From NCBI RefSeq assembly GCF_002014825.1, contig NZ_MUYU01000009.1, positions 62,001-126,000 of the forward strand: DNA of 64,000 bases. The letters are read 5' to 3'. The notes below the pieces were generated by a model. It did not search any database and was not told the origin of the DNA. It worked only from the letters and a program-made list of their open reading frames with translations. Of this stretch, positions 28,187-36,308 are shown piece by piece (position 1 is the first letter of the stretch; every line of letters starts with the position of its first letter). This DNA is from Moraxella pluranimalium. Lineage in GTDB: Bacteria > Pseudomonadota > Gammaproteobacteria > Pseudomonadales > Moraxellaceae. Both the position numbers and the translations under genes were made by a program.

Positions 28187-29512
28187 ATGGATCCAATGAT
28201 TATCGGACTTGGGATGGGTGCATTTACCATCTTGTTATTGGTTTTTCGTATTCATATTGGTATTGCCATGCTGATGGCTGGTGTCACAGGCTATGTGATG
28301 ATCGCAGGCTGGTATCCGCTATTGAGCTACCTAAAAGGTATGCCATTTGCTCGCTTTTCGGTCTATGATTTATCCGTCGTGCCGCTGTTTTTATTGATGG
28401 GTAACATCGCTTCTCGTGGTGGCTTATCCAAGCGACTATTCCAATCTGCCAATGCGTTTTTGGGGCATTATCGTGGCGGTGCTGCCATCAGTGCTGTCGG
28501 TGCTTGTGCTGGCTTTGGTGCGATTTGTGGATCATCATTGGCTACCGCAGCGACGATGGGACAAGTGGCATTGCCTGAACTTAAGCGAGCCAATTATTCA
28601 GATGCACTGGCAACGGGCGCTCTGGCAGCAGGCGGCACGCTAGGGATCTTGATTCCGCCATCGGTGGTGCTGGTGATCTATGCCGTCTTGACCGAACAAA
28701 ATGTCTCAGCAATGTTTATGGCATCACTGATCCCTGGCATCATCGCCATGCTGGGCTACATGCTTGCCATCGCCATCTATGTACGCATCGTGCCGAATAG
28801 CGGTCCTGCGATGCCACGCATGAGCTGGAGCGATCGCATCACGCTATTAAAAGGCGTATGGCCTGTGATTGCGGTATTTGTATTGGTCATCGGCGGTATC
28901 TATGGCGGTCTATTCACCCCAACAGAAGCTGCTGCCATCGGTACGGTTGCTGTCGGTATCCTAGCCTTTGTGACCAAAGAAATGACTTGGTCGGGTCTGA
29001 TGAATGCGCTGTATGACACTGCTGCATCGACGGCGATGATTTTTCTAATCTTACTTGGCGCTGATGTATTGAACGCATTTTTTGCACTATCACAGATGCC
29101 GATTAGTTTGGCTGAATGGGTGATTAATAGCGGTCTGTCGCCATTGACTGTACTCTTTGCGATGATCATCATCTATATCGTGCTGGGCTGTGTGATGGAT
29201 AGCTTATCAATGATTCTCTTGACGATTCCTGTGTTTTTCCCTATCATCATGGGTATGGATTTCTGGGGACTGGATCCGACAGATAAGGCGATTTGGTTTG
29301 GTGTACTTGCTTTGATGGTCGTCGAGATCGGCCTGATCACACCGCCTGTAGGTATGAATATCTTTATCATCAACAGCATGGCAAAAAATGTCTCGATGAA
29401 AGAAACTTATAAAGGTGTGCTGCCATTTTTATGTTCGGATCTCATCCGCATCGTGGCACTGGTATTTATGCCATCGATGGCACTGTGGCTGGTCCATGTC
29501 CTGAATGGGTGA
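28187..29512 (+). CDS. dctM: TRAP transporter large permease, DctM family
   Basis: The transport channel, 441 residues with about 12 helices, using the sodium gradient to import a carboxylate captured by DctP. The family signatures are clear: GGLSKRLF, AGFGAICGSSLATAATMGQVALPEL, the GGTLGILIPPSVVLVIYAVLTE helical-hairpin motif, and GLITPPVGMNIFIIN in the second repeat. AAGGA precedes the ATG. The substrate cannot be read from DctM. The cluster suggests an aromatic, keto or dicarboxylic acid that enters the FAH pathway. Confidence 0.95.
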   Translation: MDPMIIGLGMGAFTILLLVFRIHIGIAMLMAGVTGYVMIAGWYPLLSYLKGMPFARFSVYDLSVVPLFLLMGNIASRGGLSKRLFQSANAFLGHYRGGAAISAVGACAGFGAICGSSLATAATMGQVALPELKRANYSDALATGALAAGGTLGILIPPSVVLVIYAVLTEQNVSAMFMASLIPGIIAMLGYMLAIAIYVRIVPNSGPAMPRMSWSDRITLLKGVWPVIAVFVLVIGGIYGGLFTPTEAAAIGTVAVGILAFVTKEMTWSGLMNALYDTAASTAMIFLILLGADVLNAFFALSQMPISLAEWVINSGLSPLTVLFAMIIIYIVLGCVMDSLSMILLTIPVFFPIIMGMDFWGLDPTDKAIWFGVLALMVVEIGLITPPVGMNIFIINSMAKNVSMKETYKGVLPFLCSDLIRIVALVFMPSMALWLVHVLNG

Positions 29513-29522
29513 TGAGTAGGGC

Positions 29523-29567
29523 GATGGTTTTGAGTCTATGATGAATAAAATTAGCTTCAAAACCATC
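29523..29567 (+). terminator. Inverted repeat after dctM, possible weak terminator
   Basis: GATGGTTTTGA (29523-29533) pairs with TCAAAACCATC (29557-29567). The loop is 23 bases and no T-run follows, so termination is doubtful; it directly precedes the palindrome at 29570. Confidence 0.4.
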
Positions 29568-29569
29568 AT

Positions 29570-29596
29570 GATTTATGCAATACTATTGCATAAATC
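29570..29596 (+). promoter_or_regulatory. Perfect 27-base palindrome upstream of atoE
   Basis: GATTTATGCAATA (29570-29582) is the exact reverse complement of TATTGCATAAATC (29584-29596) around a single C. It ends 47 bases before the atoE ATG. The lack of GC or a T-run argues for an operator rather than a terminator. It shares the half-site TTATGCA with the LysR-VOC spacer. Confidence 0.65.
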
Positions 29597-29643
29597 ACAC
29601 CTAAAGGATTTAAGGTACTTAACAACAAGGATGGAGATATCAT

Positions 29644-30984
29644 ATGTTTGGTACGATTACAAATATGTCGGTCAAGATGGTTAAAAACTATTTACCATCA
29701 CCTTTTGTGTTTTGCATTCTATTAACTGTGGCGGTTTTTGCAGCTGCCATTACACTCACCAATCAAACGTTGTTTGAAACCGCGAAATTTTGGGGCGATG
29801 GCATGTGGTCATTGCTCGGTTTTTCGATGCAAATGGCATTGATCTTGGTAACAGGTCATGTATTGGCCAAAGCACCTGTGATCAGCCGCTTTTTAGATAG
29901 TATTGCCGCCAAAGTCAAGAGCCCAAAGCAAGCCATTATCGCTGTTACTTTGGTGGCACTGATTGGCTGCTGGTTAAACTGGGGCTTTGGGTTGATTGTT
30001 GGAGCGGTATTTGCCAAGTCACTAGCCCGTCAAGTTAAGGGTGTGGATTATCCGTTGTTGGTGGCATCTGCATATTCTGGCTTTTTAATTTGGCATGGCG
30101 GTTTATCTGGCTCCATCCCTTTAGCACTCGCGACCGAAGGGGCGGATTTGCTGCGAATTTCAGGAGAGACCATCACAACTGCAGTTCCTGTAAGTCAGAC
30201 CATTTTTTCAACACTGAATCTTTTTATTATTGCAGGCTTGTTGATTGGATTGCCTTTTATCAATATGCTGATGCTGCCAAAAACACCAATCATTGCCGAT
30301 CCTGCCAAGCTCATCGAACCTACGCCAGAGCTACCTAGTGTCACTACACCTGCCCAAAAAATTGATGACAATCGCTTGATGGCACTGTTAATCGTTGGCT
30401 TGGGAGCGATTTATTTATATGTACATTTTAGTGGCAGCGGTTTTAATCTGGGATTAAATATTGTCATTGCTCTGTTTTTATTTGCAGGGATATTAGCACA
30501 TAAGACACCTGAGCGATACAGTCGTGCCATCGAAGACAGCGCCAAGGGAATCGCTGGGATTGTGTTGTTATTTCCCTTCTATGGTGGCATCATGGGTCTG
30601 ATGATGGGTTCGGCTGAAGGCGGGCAGTCTTTGGCAGGTATGATTAGCAATGGCTTTGTGGCGATTTCAAATCAGCAAACCTTTCCAGTGCTCACCTTTT
30701 TAAGCGCAGGCCTTGTCAATGTCTTTGTACCATCAGGTGGTGGTCAATGGGCGGTTCAAGGACCCATCATGCTTCCAGCAGGTGTTCAGCTAGGCGTTGA
30801 TCCCGTTGTATCAGCGATGGCTATTGCTTGGGGCGATGCGTGGACGAATATGATTCAGCCGTTTTGGGCATTACCTTTGCTTGGTATCGTTGGGCTGGAT
30901 GCACGCTCGATCATGGGGTATTGCCTGATTGCTCTGGTGTACTCAGGTCTGCTCATCTGCACAGCATTTTTATTTTTTATCTAA
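29644..30984 (+). CDS. atoE: Short-chain fatty acid transporter AtoE
   Basis: A 446-residue inner-membrane carrier of the AtoE family, which takes up butyrate- or acetoacetate-like short-chain acids. About 11-12 hydrophobic segments are visible. Family phrases include YLPSPFVFCILLT at the N-terminus, LNWGFGLIVGAVFAK, and FVPSGGGQWAVQGPI followed by WGDAWTNMIQPFWALPLLGI. First gene of a likely atoE-scoA-scoB-atoB operon that ends at a strong terminator. In E. coli, atoE is also coupled to atoDAB. AAGGATGGAG precedes the ATG. Confidence 0.94.
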   Translation: MFGTITNMSVKMVKNYLPSPFVFCILLTVAVFAAAITLTNQTLFETAKFWGDGMWSLLGFSMQMALILVTGHVLAKAPVISRFLDSIAAKVKSPKQAIIAVTLVALIGCWLNWGFGLIVGAVFAKSLARQVKGVDYPLLVASAYSGFLIWHGGLSGSIPLALATEGADLLRISGETITTAVPVSQTIFSTLNLFIIAGLLIGLPFINMLMLPKTPIIADPAKLIEPTPELPSVTTPAQKIDDNRLMALLIVGLGAIYLYVHFSGSGFNLGLNIVIALFLFAGILAHKTPERYSRAIEDSAKGIAGIVLLFPFYGGIMGLMMGSAEGGQSLAGMISNGFVAISNQQTFPVLTFLSAGLVNVFVPSGGGQWAVQGPIMLPAGVQLGVDPVVSAMAIAWGDAWTNMIQPFWALPLLGIVGLDARSIMGYCLIALVYSGLLICTAFLFFI

Positions 30985-31015
30985 CTTTAATATCAACTCA
31001 ACCTAAGGAATGATT

Positions 31016-31714
31016 ATGAGTAAAGTTTATCCATCAGCACAAGCAGCACTTGCCGATATCGTCGCAGATCACCAAACCATCGCTGTCGGCGGCTTTGGAC
31101 TGTGCGGCATCCCAGAAAGCTTAATCGCTGCCTTGCGTGATAGTGGCGTGACTGGTTTGACTTGCATTAGCAACAACGCTGGCGTGGATGATTTTGGCTT
31201 GGGGCTACTATTACAAACTCGTCAAATCAAAAAAATGATCGCCTCGTATGTTGGCGAAAACAAAGAATTTGAACGCCAGTTTTTATCAGGGGAATTGGAA
31301 GTTGAACTCACACCACAAGGTACTTTGGCAGAAAAACTGCGCGCAGGTGGTGCAGGGATTCCAGCCTTTTTTACCAAAACAGGGGTCGGCACCCAAGTCG
31401 CTGAAGACAAAGAAGTGCGTGAATTTGACGGTGAAGCATATGTGATGGAACGCTCACTCACCGCCGATGTGGCGCTCGTCAAGGCGTACAAGGCGGATAA
31501 GGCAGGAAATCTGGTGTTTCGCAAGACCGCACGCAACTTCAACCCCGATGTTGCCACCGCAGGCAAAATTACCGTCGTTGAAGTCGAAGAACTCGTTGAG
31601 ACGGGTGAGATTGACCCTGACAGCGTCCATCTGCCTGGTATCTATGTGCATCGTATCGTGGTCAATAACAACCCCGAAAAACGCATCGAACAACGCACTA
31701 TTTCAAAATCATAA
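31016..31714 (+). CDS. scoA: 3-oxoacid (succinyl-CoA:acetoacetate) CoA-transferase subunit A
   Basis: Moves CoA from succinyl-CoA to acetoacetate together with ScoB. The sequence follows the SCOT-A pattern: [66 protein letters not shown] and HLPGIYV. This is closer to the ScoA/SCOT type than to E. coli AtoD. ATG 31016 has AAGGA at a proper eight-base distance; ATG 31010 would be too close. It starts 31 bases after atoE and ends 39 bases before scoB. Confidence 0.95.
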   Translation: MSKVYPSAQAALADIVADHQTIAVGGFGLCGIPESLIAALRDSGVTGLTCISNNAGVDDFGLGLLLQTRQIKKMIASYVGENKEFERQFLSGELEVELTPQGTLAEKLRAGGAGIPAFFTKTGVGTQVAEDKEVREFDGEAYVMERSLTADVALVKAYKADKAGNLVFRKTARNFNPDVATAGKITVVEVEELVETGEIDPDSVHLPGIYVHRIVVNNNPEKRIEQRTISKS

Positions 31715-31753
31715 TTGATATCATAAATAATATTAAAAAATAAGGAGTAACTC

Positions 31754-32383
31754 ATGGCTTGGACTCGTGAACAGATGGCACAGCGTGCCGCCGCAGAATT
31801 ACAAGACGGTTTTTATGTCAATCTTGGCATTGGATTGCCGACATTGGTCGCAAACTACATCCCCGATGGCGTCAATGTCATGCTGCAGTCCGAAAATGGT
31901 CTGCTTGGCATCGGTGCATTTCCTACCGAAGATGAGCTGGATGCTGATTTGATTAACGCTGGTAAGCAGACTGTCACCGCACAGACCGGCGCCAGTTTCT
32001 TTAGCAGCAGCCAGTCCTTTGGCATGATTCGTGGCGGCAAGGTGAATTTGGCAATCCTGGGTGCGATGGAAGTCAGTGAGCAGGGCGATTTGGCGAACTG
32101 GATGATCCCTGGCAAGATGGTCAAAGGCATGGGTGGGGCGATGGACTTGGTCGCAGGCGTTCAACGAGTCATTGTGCTGATGGAGCATACCGCCAAAGAT
32201 GGCTCGTTTAAGATCAAGCCAAACTGCGATTTGCCATTGACCGGTCAAAAGGTCGTTCACCGCATCATCACCGATCTTGCTGTGCTGGATGTGACTGCTG
32301 ATGGTCTAAAGCTAGTTGAGCTTGCCGATGGCGTAAGTTTTGATGAATTACAAAGCAAAACTGGCGTAAAAGTATCACAATAA
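31754..32383 (+). CDS. scoB: 3-oxoacid CoA-transferase subunit B
   Basis: Second subunit of the acetoacetate-activating CoA-transferase. The catalytic Glu47 lies in [10 protein letters not shown] and forms the glutamyl-CoA thioester in this family. [12 protein letters not shown] precedes it and [27 protein letters not shown] follows, all typical of SCOT-B. 209 residues, as usual. AAGGAG precedes the ATG, and the thiolase gene starts 30 bases after the stop. Confidence 0.96.
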   Translation: MAWTREQMAQRAAAELQDGFYVNLGIGLPTLVANYIPDGVNVMLQSENGLLGIGAFPTEDELDADLINAGKQTVTAQTGASFFSSSQSFGMIRGGKVNLAILGAMEVSEQGDLANWMIPGKMVKGMGGAMDLVAGVQRVIVLMEHTAKDGSFKIKPNCDLPLTGQKVVHRIITDLAVLDVTADGLKLVELADGVSFDELQSKTGVKVSQ

Positions 32384-32413
32384 ATTTAGGAAAATTAATC
32401 ATAAGGAGATATC

Positions 32414-33595
32414 ATGGCTGATGCAGTCGTCATCGTTGCTGCCAAACGAACGGCAGTGGGTTCATTTTTAGGGTCATTATCCAGCGTGCCTGCACCCAAG
32501 CTTGGCTCGGCTGTGATTAGCGACTTACTGGCTGACACAGGCATTAACCCTGATGCGGTAAGCGAAGTGATTATGGGCAATGTCTTGACCACTGGCGTGG
32601 GGCAGAATCCCGCTCGCCAAGCTGCCATCTTTGCAGGACTACCAGTCCAAACGCCTGCCACCACCGTCAATGTCGTCTGTGGCTCCGGCCTAAAAGCCGT
32701 ACAAATGGGCGTGCAAGCCATCCTATGCGGTGATAGCGACATCGTCATCGCAGGTGGTCAAGAATCGATGAGCCAAAGTCCGCATTTCATCCATCTGCGT
32801 GACGGCATCAAGATGGGCAACGGCAGTCTGACCGACAGCATGGTCGCAGATGGCTTGACCGATGTGTATCATGGCTATCACATGGGCATCACCGCCGAAA
32901 ACATCGCTGAGAGATATGGCATTGATCGCAGCACCCAAGATGAATTTGCACTCTCATCCCAACAAAAAGCCGCCAAGGCTGCCGCCGATGGTAAATTTAT
33001 CCATGAAATCAGTGCTGTATCGGTGCCACAGAAAAAGGGCGATGCCATCATCGTCGATCGTGATGAGTACATCAAGCCTAACACAAGCCTAGATGGTCTT
33101 GGCAAACTTCGTGCCGCTTTCAAAAAAGACGGCACCGTCACCGCAGGCAACGCATCAGGCATCAATGATGGTGCAGCAGCAGTGATGCTGATGACGCAAA
33201 GCCGAGCCGAAGCGCTTGGACTGCCAATATTGGCAAAAATCGTCTCATATTCAGCCACAGGTATCGAGCCTGAAGTGATGGGCTTAGGTCCTGTATCAGC
33301 AGTCAAATCAGTACTGGACAAGGCAGGCTGGCAGGTCGATGACGTTGATCTGTTTGAGGCCAATGAAGCCTTTGCTGCTCAAGCACTGGGCGTCGCCAAA
33401 GAGCTGAATCTGCCAGCTGAGCGAGTGAATATCAATGGCGGTGCGATCGCCATCGGTCATCCAATCGGCGCATCTGGCTGTCGCATCCTAGTGACGCTCG
33501 TGCATGAGCTGATCCGTAGTGGTAAATCCAAAGGCGTTGCTACCTTGTGCGTCGGTGGCGGTATGGGACTTGCAATAGCGATTGAGCGAGTATAA
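32414..33595 (+). CDS. atoB: Acetyl-CoA C-acetyltransferase (thiolase)
   Basis: Splits acetoacetyl-CoA with free CoA into two acetyl-CoA, or runs in reverse. The catalytic residues are intact: Cys89 in NVVCGSGLKAV, His349 in AIGHPIGASG and Cys379 in TLCVGGGMG. At 393 residues it has the length of biosynthetic-type acetoacetyl-CoA thiolases. Last gene of the atoE-scoAB-atoB unit and followed by a strong terminator. In this context the degradative direction is likely. AAGGAG lies before the ATG. Confidence 0.95.
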   Translation: MADAVVIVAAKRTAVGSFLGSLSSVPAPKLGSAVISDLLADTGINPDAVSEVIMGNVLTTGVGQNPARQAAIFAGLPVQTPATTVNVVCGSGLKAVQMGVQAILCGDSDIVIAGGQESMSQSPHFIHLRDGIKMGNGSLTDSMVADGLTDVYHGYHMGITAENIAERYGIDRSTQDEFALSSQQKAAKAAADGKFIHEISAVSVPQKKGDAIIVDRDEYIKPNTSLDGLGKLRAAFKKDGTVTAGNASGINDGAAAVMLMTQSRAEALGLPILAKIVSYSATGIEPEVMGLGPVSAVKSVLDKAGWQVDDVDLFEANEAFAAQALGVAKELNLPAERVNINGGAIAIGHPIGASGCRILVTLVHELIRSGKSKGVATLCVGGGMGLAIAIERV

Positions 33596-33610
33596 GTTTG
33601 TAAATTAACC

Positions 33611-33646
33611 AAAAGCATCTTATTGCGTATCCAATAAGATGCTTTT
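33611..33646 (+). terminator. Terminator after atoB
   Basis: AAAAGCATCTTATTG (33611-33625) pairs perfectly with CAATAAGATGCTTTT (33632-33646) around a six-base loop. It closes the acetoacetate operon. Confidence 0.9.
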
Positions 33647-33995
33647 CTTGTTTGGCTTTGAAGGCATTTTAAGAATCTAATTGATAGCTAGCAATTCAAC
33701 TCATAATTATTTAACATAATATACATTATGCGAAGTATAAGCAATCGAGCTTGGGAAAAAGCTCCAAGCAAATTTGGCATAAATTTGTCAGTTATTTGGC
33801 AACTTATCACCATGAGCACGACTAAATCCAATCACTGTTGATTGCCATACAGCCCAACTTGTCCCAAGCTCTCATTGAATTTGTGCACTTTGTACAATTA
33901 TCGTGAAATTTATCCGCTTGTGATGAAATTCTCGCACGCTGATGGCAAATTTGTTTTATAATAACCAACAGACACTCAAATTCAGCGGAGTTTTT
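33647..33995. other. Intergenic region before the MipA-family gene
   Basis: About 350 A/T-rich bases with no credible coding frame or structured RNA. The promoter for the downstream gene should be in the right part; ATGCGAAGTATAAG and TTTTATAATAACC are candidate hexamer regions, the latter about 40 bases before the ATG. Confidence 0.45.
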
Positions 33996-34769
33996 ATGCG
34001 CCCACAATCAGCACCATTCAAATCCGTCATGGCATTGGCATTGCTACCTTTGGCAAGCGTCAGCCCATCAGGACAGCTACCCGTTGACAAAGATGCCAAG
34101 CTCAGCGTTGGCATAAACGCCACCTACAACTCAAGCGCCTACGCCATTGATAATGGTATCAGCGTGATGCCACAGGCGTTCTATGACAACAACCGCCTAT
34201 ATATCGAAGGTGCTGAAGCTGGTTTTTATCCTTATAAAGACAGCAAAAATCACGTGCGTGTCGGCGTCAGCTACGACGGACGTGATTTTGACCCAAGTGA
34301 TGCTTTGGCGGATACGCACAAAAATCTAGACAAGCGCGATTGGTCGGTGCTTGCACACGCAAGCTATATGCACATCACACCGTATGGCGGTTTTAAAATC
34401 AAAGCCACTACCGATGCACTTAGCCGTCATGACGGTCAAACCATCAGCTTATCACACCTATCTAAATTCAATAAAGATAAATTAACCGTTTATCCAGAGT
34501 TTGGCGCTGTATGGCAAAGTAAAGACTACAACCAGTACTACTACGGCGTATCAGCTGACGAAAGCACCCGCACAGGCGTTGCTCAATATAATGCCGACTC
34601 AGGCTTTATGCCATTTGCTACCGTGACAGCAAGCTATCAATTAACCAATGACATCAGCGTCTTTGGCAATCAGCGTGTGGAATGGCTATCATCTGCTCAA
34701 AAGAACAGTCCATTGACCGATGATGCACTTGATACCAAAACCAGAATTGGTATCAATTACAAATTTTGA
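33996..34769 (+). CDS. MipA/OmpV-family outer-membrane protein
   Basis: A 257-residue protein with an N-terminal export signal (KSVMALALLPLASV) and alternating beta-strand pattern ending in Phe (GINYKF), which predicts an outer-membrane barrel. Phrases such as AGFYPYKDSKNHVRVGVSYDGRDFDPSDA and LDKRDWSVLAHASY are typical of the MipA/OmpV family. Some members scaffold murein enzymes, others are general surface proteins; no specific role can be read here. ATG 33996 follows CGGAG with good spacing and gives a signal peptide directly, so longer upstream starts are rejected. A terminator follows. Confidence 0.82.
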   Translation: MRPQSAPFKSVMALALLPLASVSPSGQLPVDKDAKLSVGINATYNSSAYAIDNGISVMPQAFYDNNRLYIEGAEAGFYPYKDSKNHVRVGVSYDGRDFDPSDALADTHKNLDKRDWSVLAHASYMHITPYGGFKIKATTDALSRHDGQTISLSHLSKFNKDKLTVYPEFGAVWQSKDYNQYYYGVSADESTRTGVAQYNADSGFMPFATVTASYQLTNDISVFGNQRVEWLSSAQKNSPLTDDALDTKTRIGINYKF

Positions 34770-34792
34770 TTGATTAAATTGGCTAAAAAAAC

Positions 34793-34822
34793 AAAAGGGT
34801 GTTTGTATGTAAACGCCCTTTT
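34793..34822 (+). terminator. Terminator after the MipA-family gene
   Basis: AAAAGGGTGTTT (34793-34804) pairs with AAACGCCCTTTT (34811-34822) with one G-T pair; ATTTTG follows. Confidence 0.75.
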
Positions 34823-34912
34823 ATTTTGCCCAGAATAAGCCAACTCACCCTATTATCGCCCTGCTGTTTTATGGCTTGGCTTGGATGATTTGGCTATATC
34901 GGATTAAATTTA

Positions 34913-35719
34913 CTAATCAATCGGCAACAGCTCAAGCGTTTGTGCAGTTTGTACCGTCAGCTTGTCAGCCATCATCTTTGCCCAGCGGATAATGTGTCTA
35001 TATTCATGCACTGCAAGGAATTTGGAAGCATCATACTGCTCACTCACATACAGCTCACCCAAGCACAGTCTGCCATACCATGGATAAATCGCCATGTCAG
35101 CAATACTATACTCATCGCCCAAAATGTAATTGCGATTTTCTAGGTGTTTATTTAGCAAATCTAACTGACGCTTGGTTTCCATCGCATAGCGATCAATCGG
35201 ATATTCCATCGGGTATGGCGCATACGCATAAAAATGCCCAAAGCCACCGCCAACAAATGGTGCAGAACCCATCTGCCACATCAGCCATGAGTACATCTCG
35301 GCCTTTTTGGTTAAATCATTTGGCATAAAGGCTTGATACTTTTCTGCCAAATACAGCAAAATCGCCCCACTTTCAAATACAGGTACAGGCGGCGTATTCG
35401 TACAGTCAAGCAAGGCAGGAATCTTGGAATTTGGGTTGATTTTGACAAAATCTGAGCCAAATTGATCACCGTTCATGATGTTGATTTTGTACCCATCATA
35501 GCCTGTGATTTTGCCAAGAGATTTTAATTCTTCTAACAAGATATTCACCTTAATGCCATTTGGCGTGTTAAGTGAATACAGCTGATATGGCGCATCGCCG
35601 ATTGGCAGACGCTGCTCGTGCGTTGCCCCTGCGGTTGGACGGTTCGTCCCGCCAAATTTACCGCCCGCTTTGGCTTTGACGCTTTCATAATCCCAAACGG
35701 CTGGTGGTGTGTAGCTCAT
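34913..35719 (-). CDS. yghU: Nu-class glutathione S-transferase YghU
   Basis: A 268-residue glutathione transferase matching E. coli YghU along its length: QLYSLNTPNGIKVNILLEEL at the thioredoxin-fold start, NPNSKIPAL (cis-Pro), VFESGAILLYLAEKY (glutathione site) and GGGFGHFYAYAP in the helical domain. YghU has disulfide-bond reductase and peroxidase activity with two glutathiones bound; the same is inferred here. Although it lies about 1.3 kb from the catabolic cluster, it is not a maleylacetoacetate isomerase, which would carry an N-terminal SSCSxR-type motif. Its start overlaps the stop of the upstream exported-protein gene by four bases, so the two are translationally coupled. Confidence 0.93.
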   Translation of the reverse strand: MSYTPPAVWDYESVKAKAGGKFGGTNRPTAGATHEQRLPIGDAPYQLYSLNTPNGIKVNILLEELKSLGKITGYDGYKINIMNGDQFGSDFVKINPNSKIPALLDCTNTPPVPVFESGAILLYLAEKYQAFMPNDLTKKAEMYSWLMWQMGSAPFVGGGFGHFYAYAPYPMEYPIDRYAMETKRQLDLLNKHLENRNYILGDEYSIADMAIYPWYGRLCLGELYVSEQYDASKFLAVHEYRHIIRWAKMMADKLTVQTAQTLELLPID

Positions 35720-36225
35720 GGCGTTTCCCCTTCTGCTGGTTCATAGTATCTGACGCATAAATCTTTAAAAATTAACTCTGGATCTTCCACAATAGTTTCA
35801 AATACATCAGCATTGTGAAATTTGATCGTAGTTGGCTCAGCCATCATACTTTGCATGATATCATTGGCAAGCTCATCATTTGGCACGGTCTCACCAATCA
35901 TTTCTGCTTTGGATTCTTCAAGTCCATCACTGATAACTTGCGTATAGTGCAATTTATCGCCTGCAACCATCCATTTAAAATGATATTTAAACTCAAACCA
36001 TTCTAACGCAACACCATTGAACCATTCAAAATAATTAGAAATGCCGTAGCCCGTCCCATCAGGTGAAAAGGTCAAGGTATCAGAGCCTGTTCCATAAGTC
36101 AGTTCGGTCTTGGCAATGTATGAGCAACTCCACTTTCCAATCAACTGCTGCTCTGTGGTATTTGCTGATGTCCCTGTTGTCACAGCCAAGCCAAGCAGCA
36201 ATGAGAATAATGGCAATTTTTGCAT
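35716..36225 (-). CDS. Small exported protein, lipocalin-like N-terminus
   Basis: A 169-residue protein with a signal peptide (MQKLPLFSLLLGLAVTTGTSA, cleavage near residue 21). The mature start LIGKWSCSY resembles the first strand of lipocalin-like domains, and the remainder alternates strands with charged turns. I do not recognise a specific family. ATG 36225 follows GGAG with six-base spacing; the longer frame would begin at TTG. It forms a two-gene operon with yghU through an ATGA overlap, an odd pairing of a periplasmic and a cytoplasmic protein. Confidence 0.6.
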   Translation of the reverse strand: MQKLPLFSLLLGLAVTTGTSANTTEQQLIGKWSCSYIAKTELTYGTGSDTLTFSPDGTGYGISNYFEWFNGVALEWFEFKYHFKWMVAGDKLHYTQVISDGLEESKAEMIGETVPNDELANDIMQSMMAEPTTIKFHNADVFETIVEDPELIFKDLCVRYYEPAEGETP

Positions 36226-36308
36226 AATAAACTCCAACCTTCATACTCATGTAGTATAACAAAAAAGGCGGCCGAAGCCACCTTTTTGTCGTCTTGACAC
36301 GATATATC

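Noticed and set aside
34913..35719. Glutathione transferase as the missing maleylacetoacetate isomerase of the FAH pathway
   Set aside because: The sequence follows YghU throughout and lacks the N-terminal Ser-Ser-Cys motif of maleylacetoacetate isomerases; it is also in a different operon.
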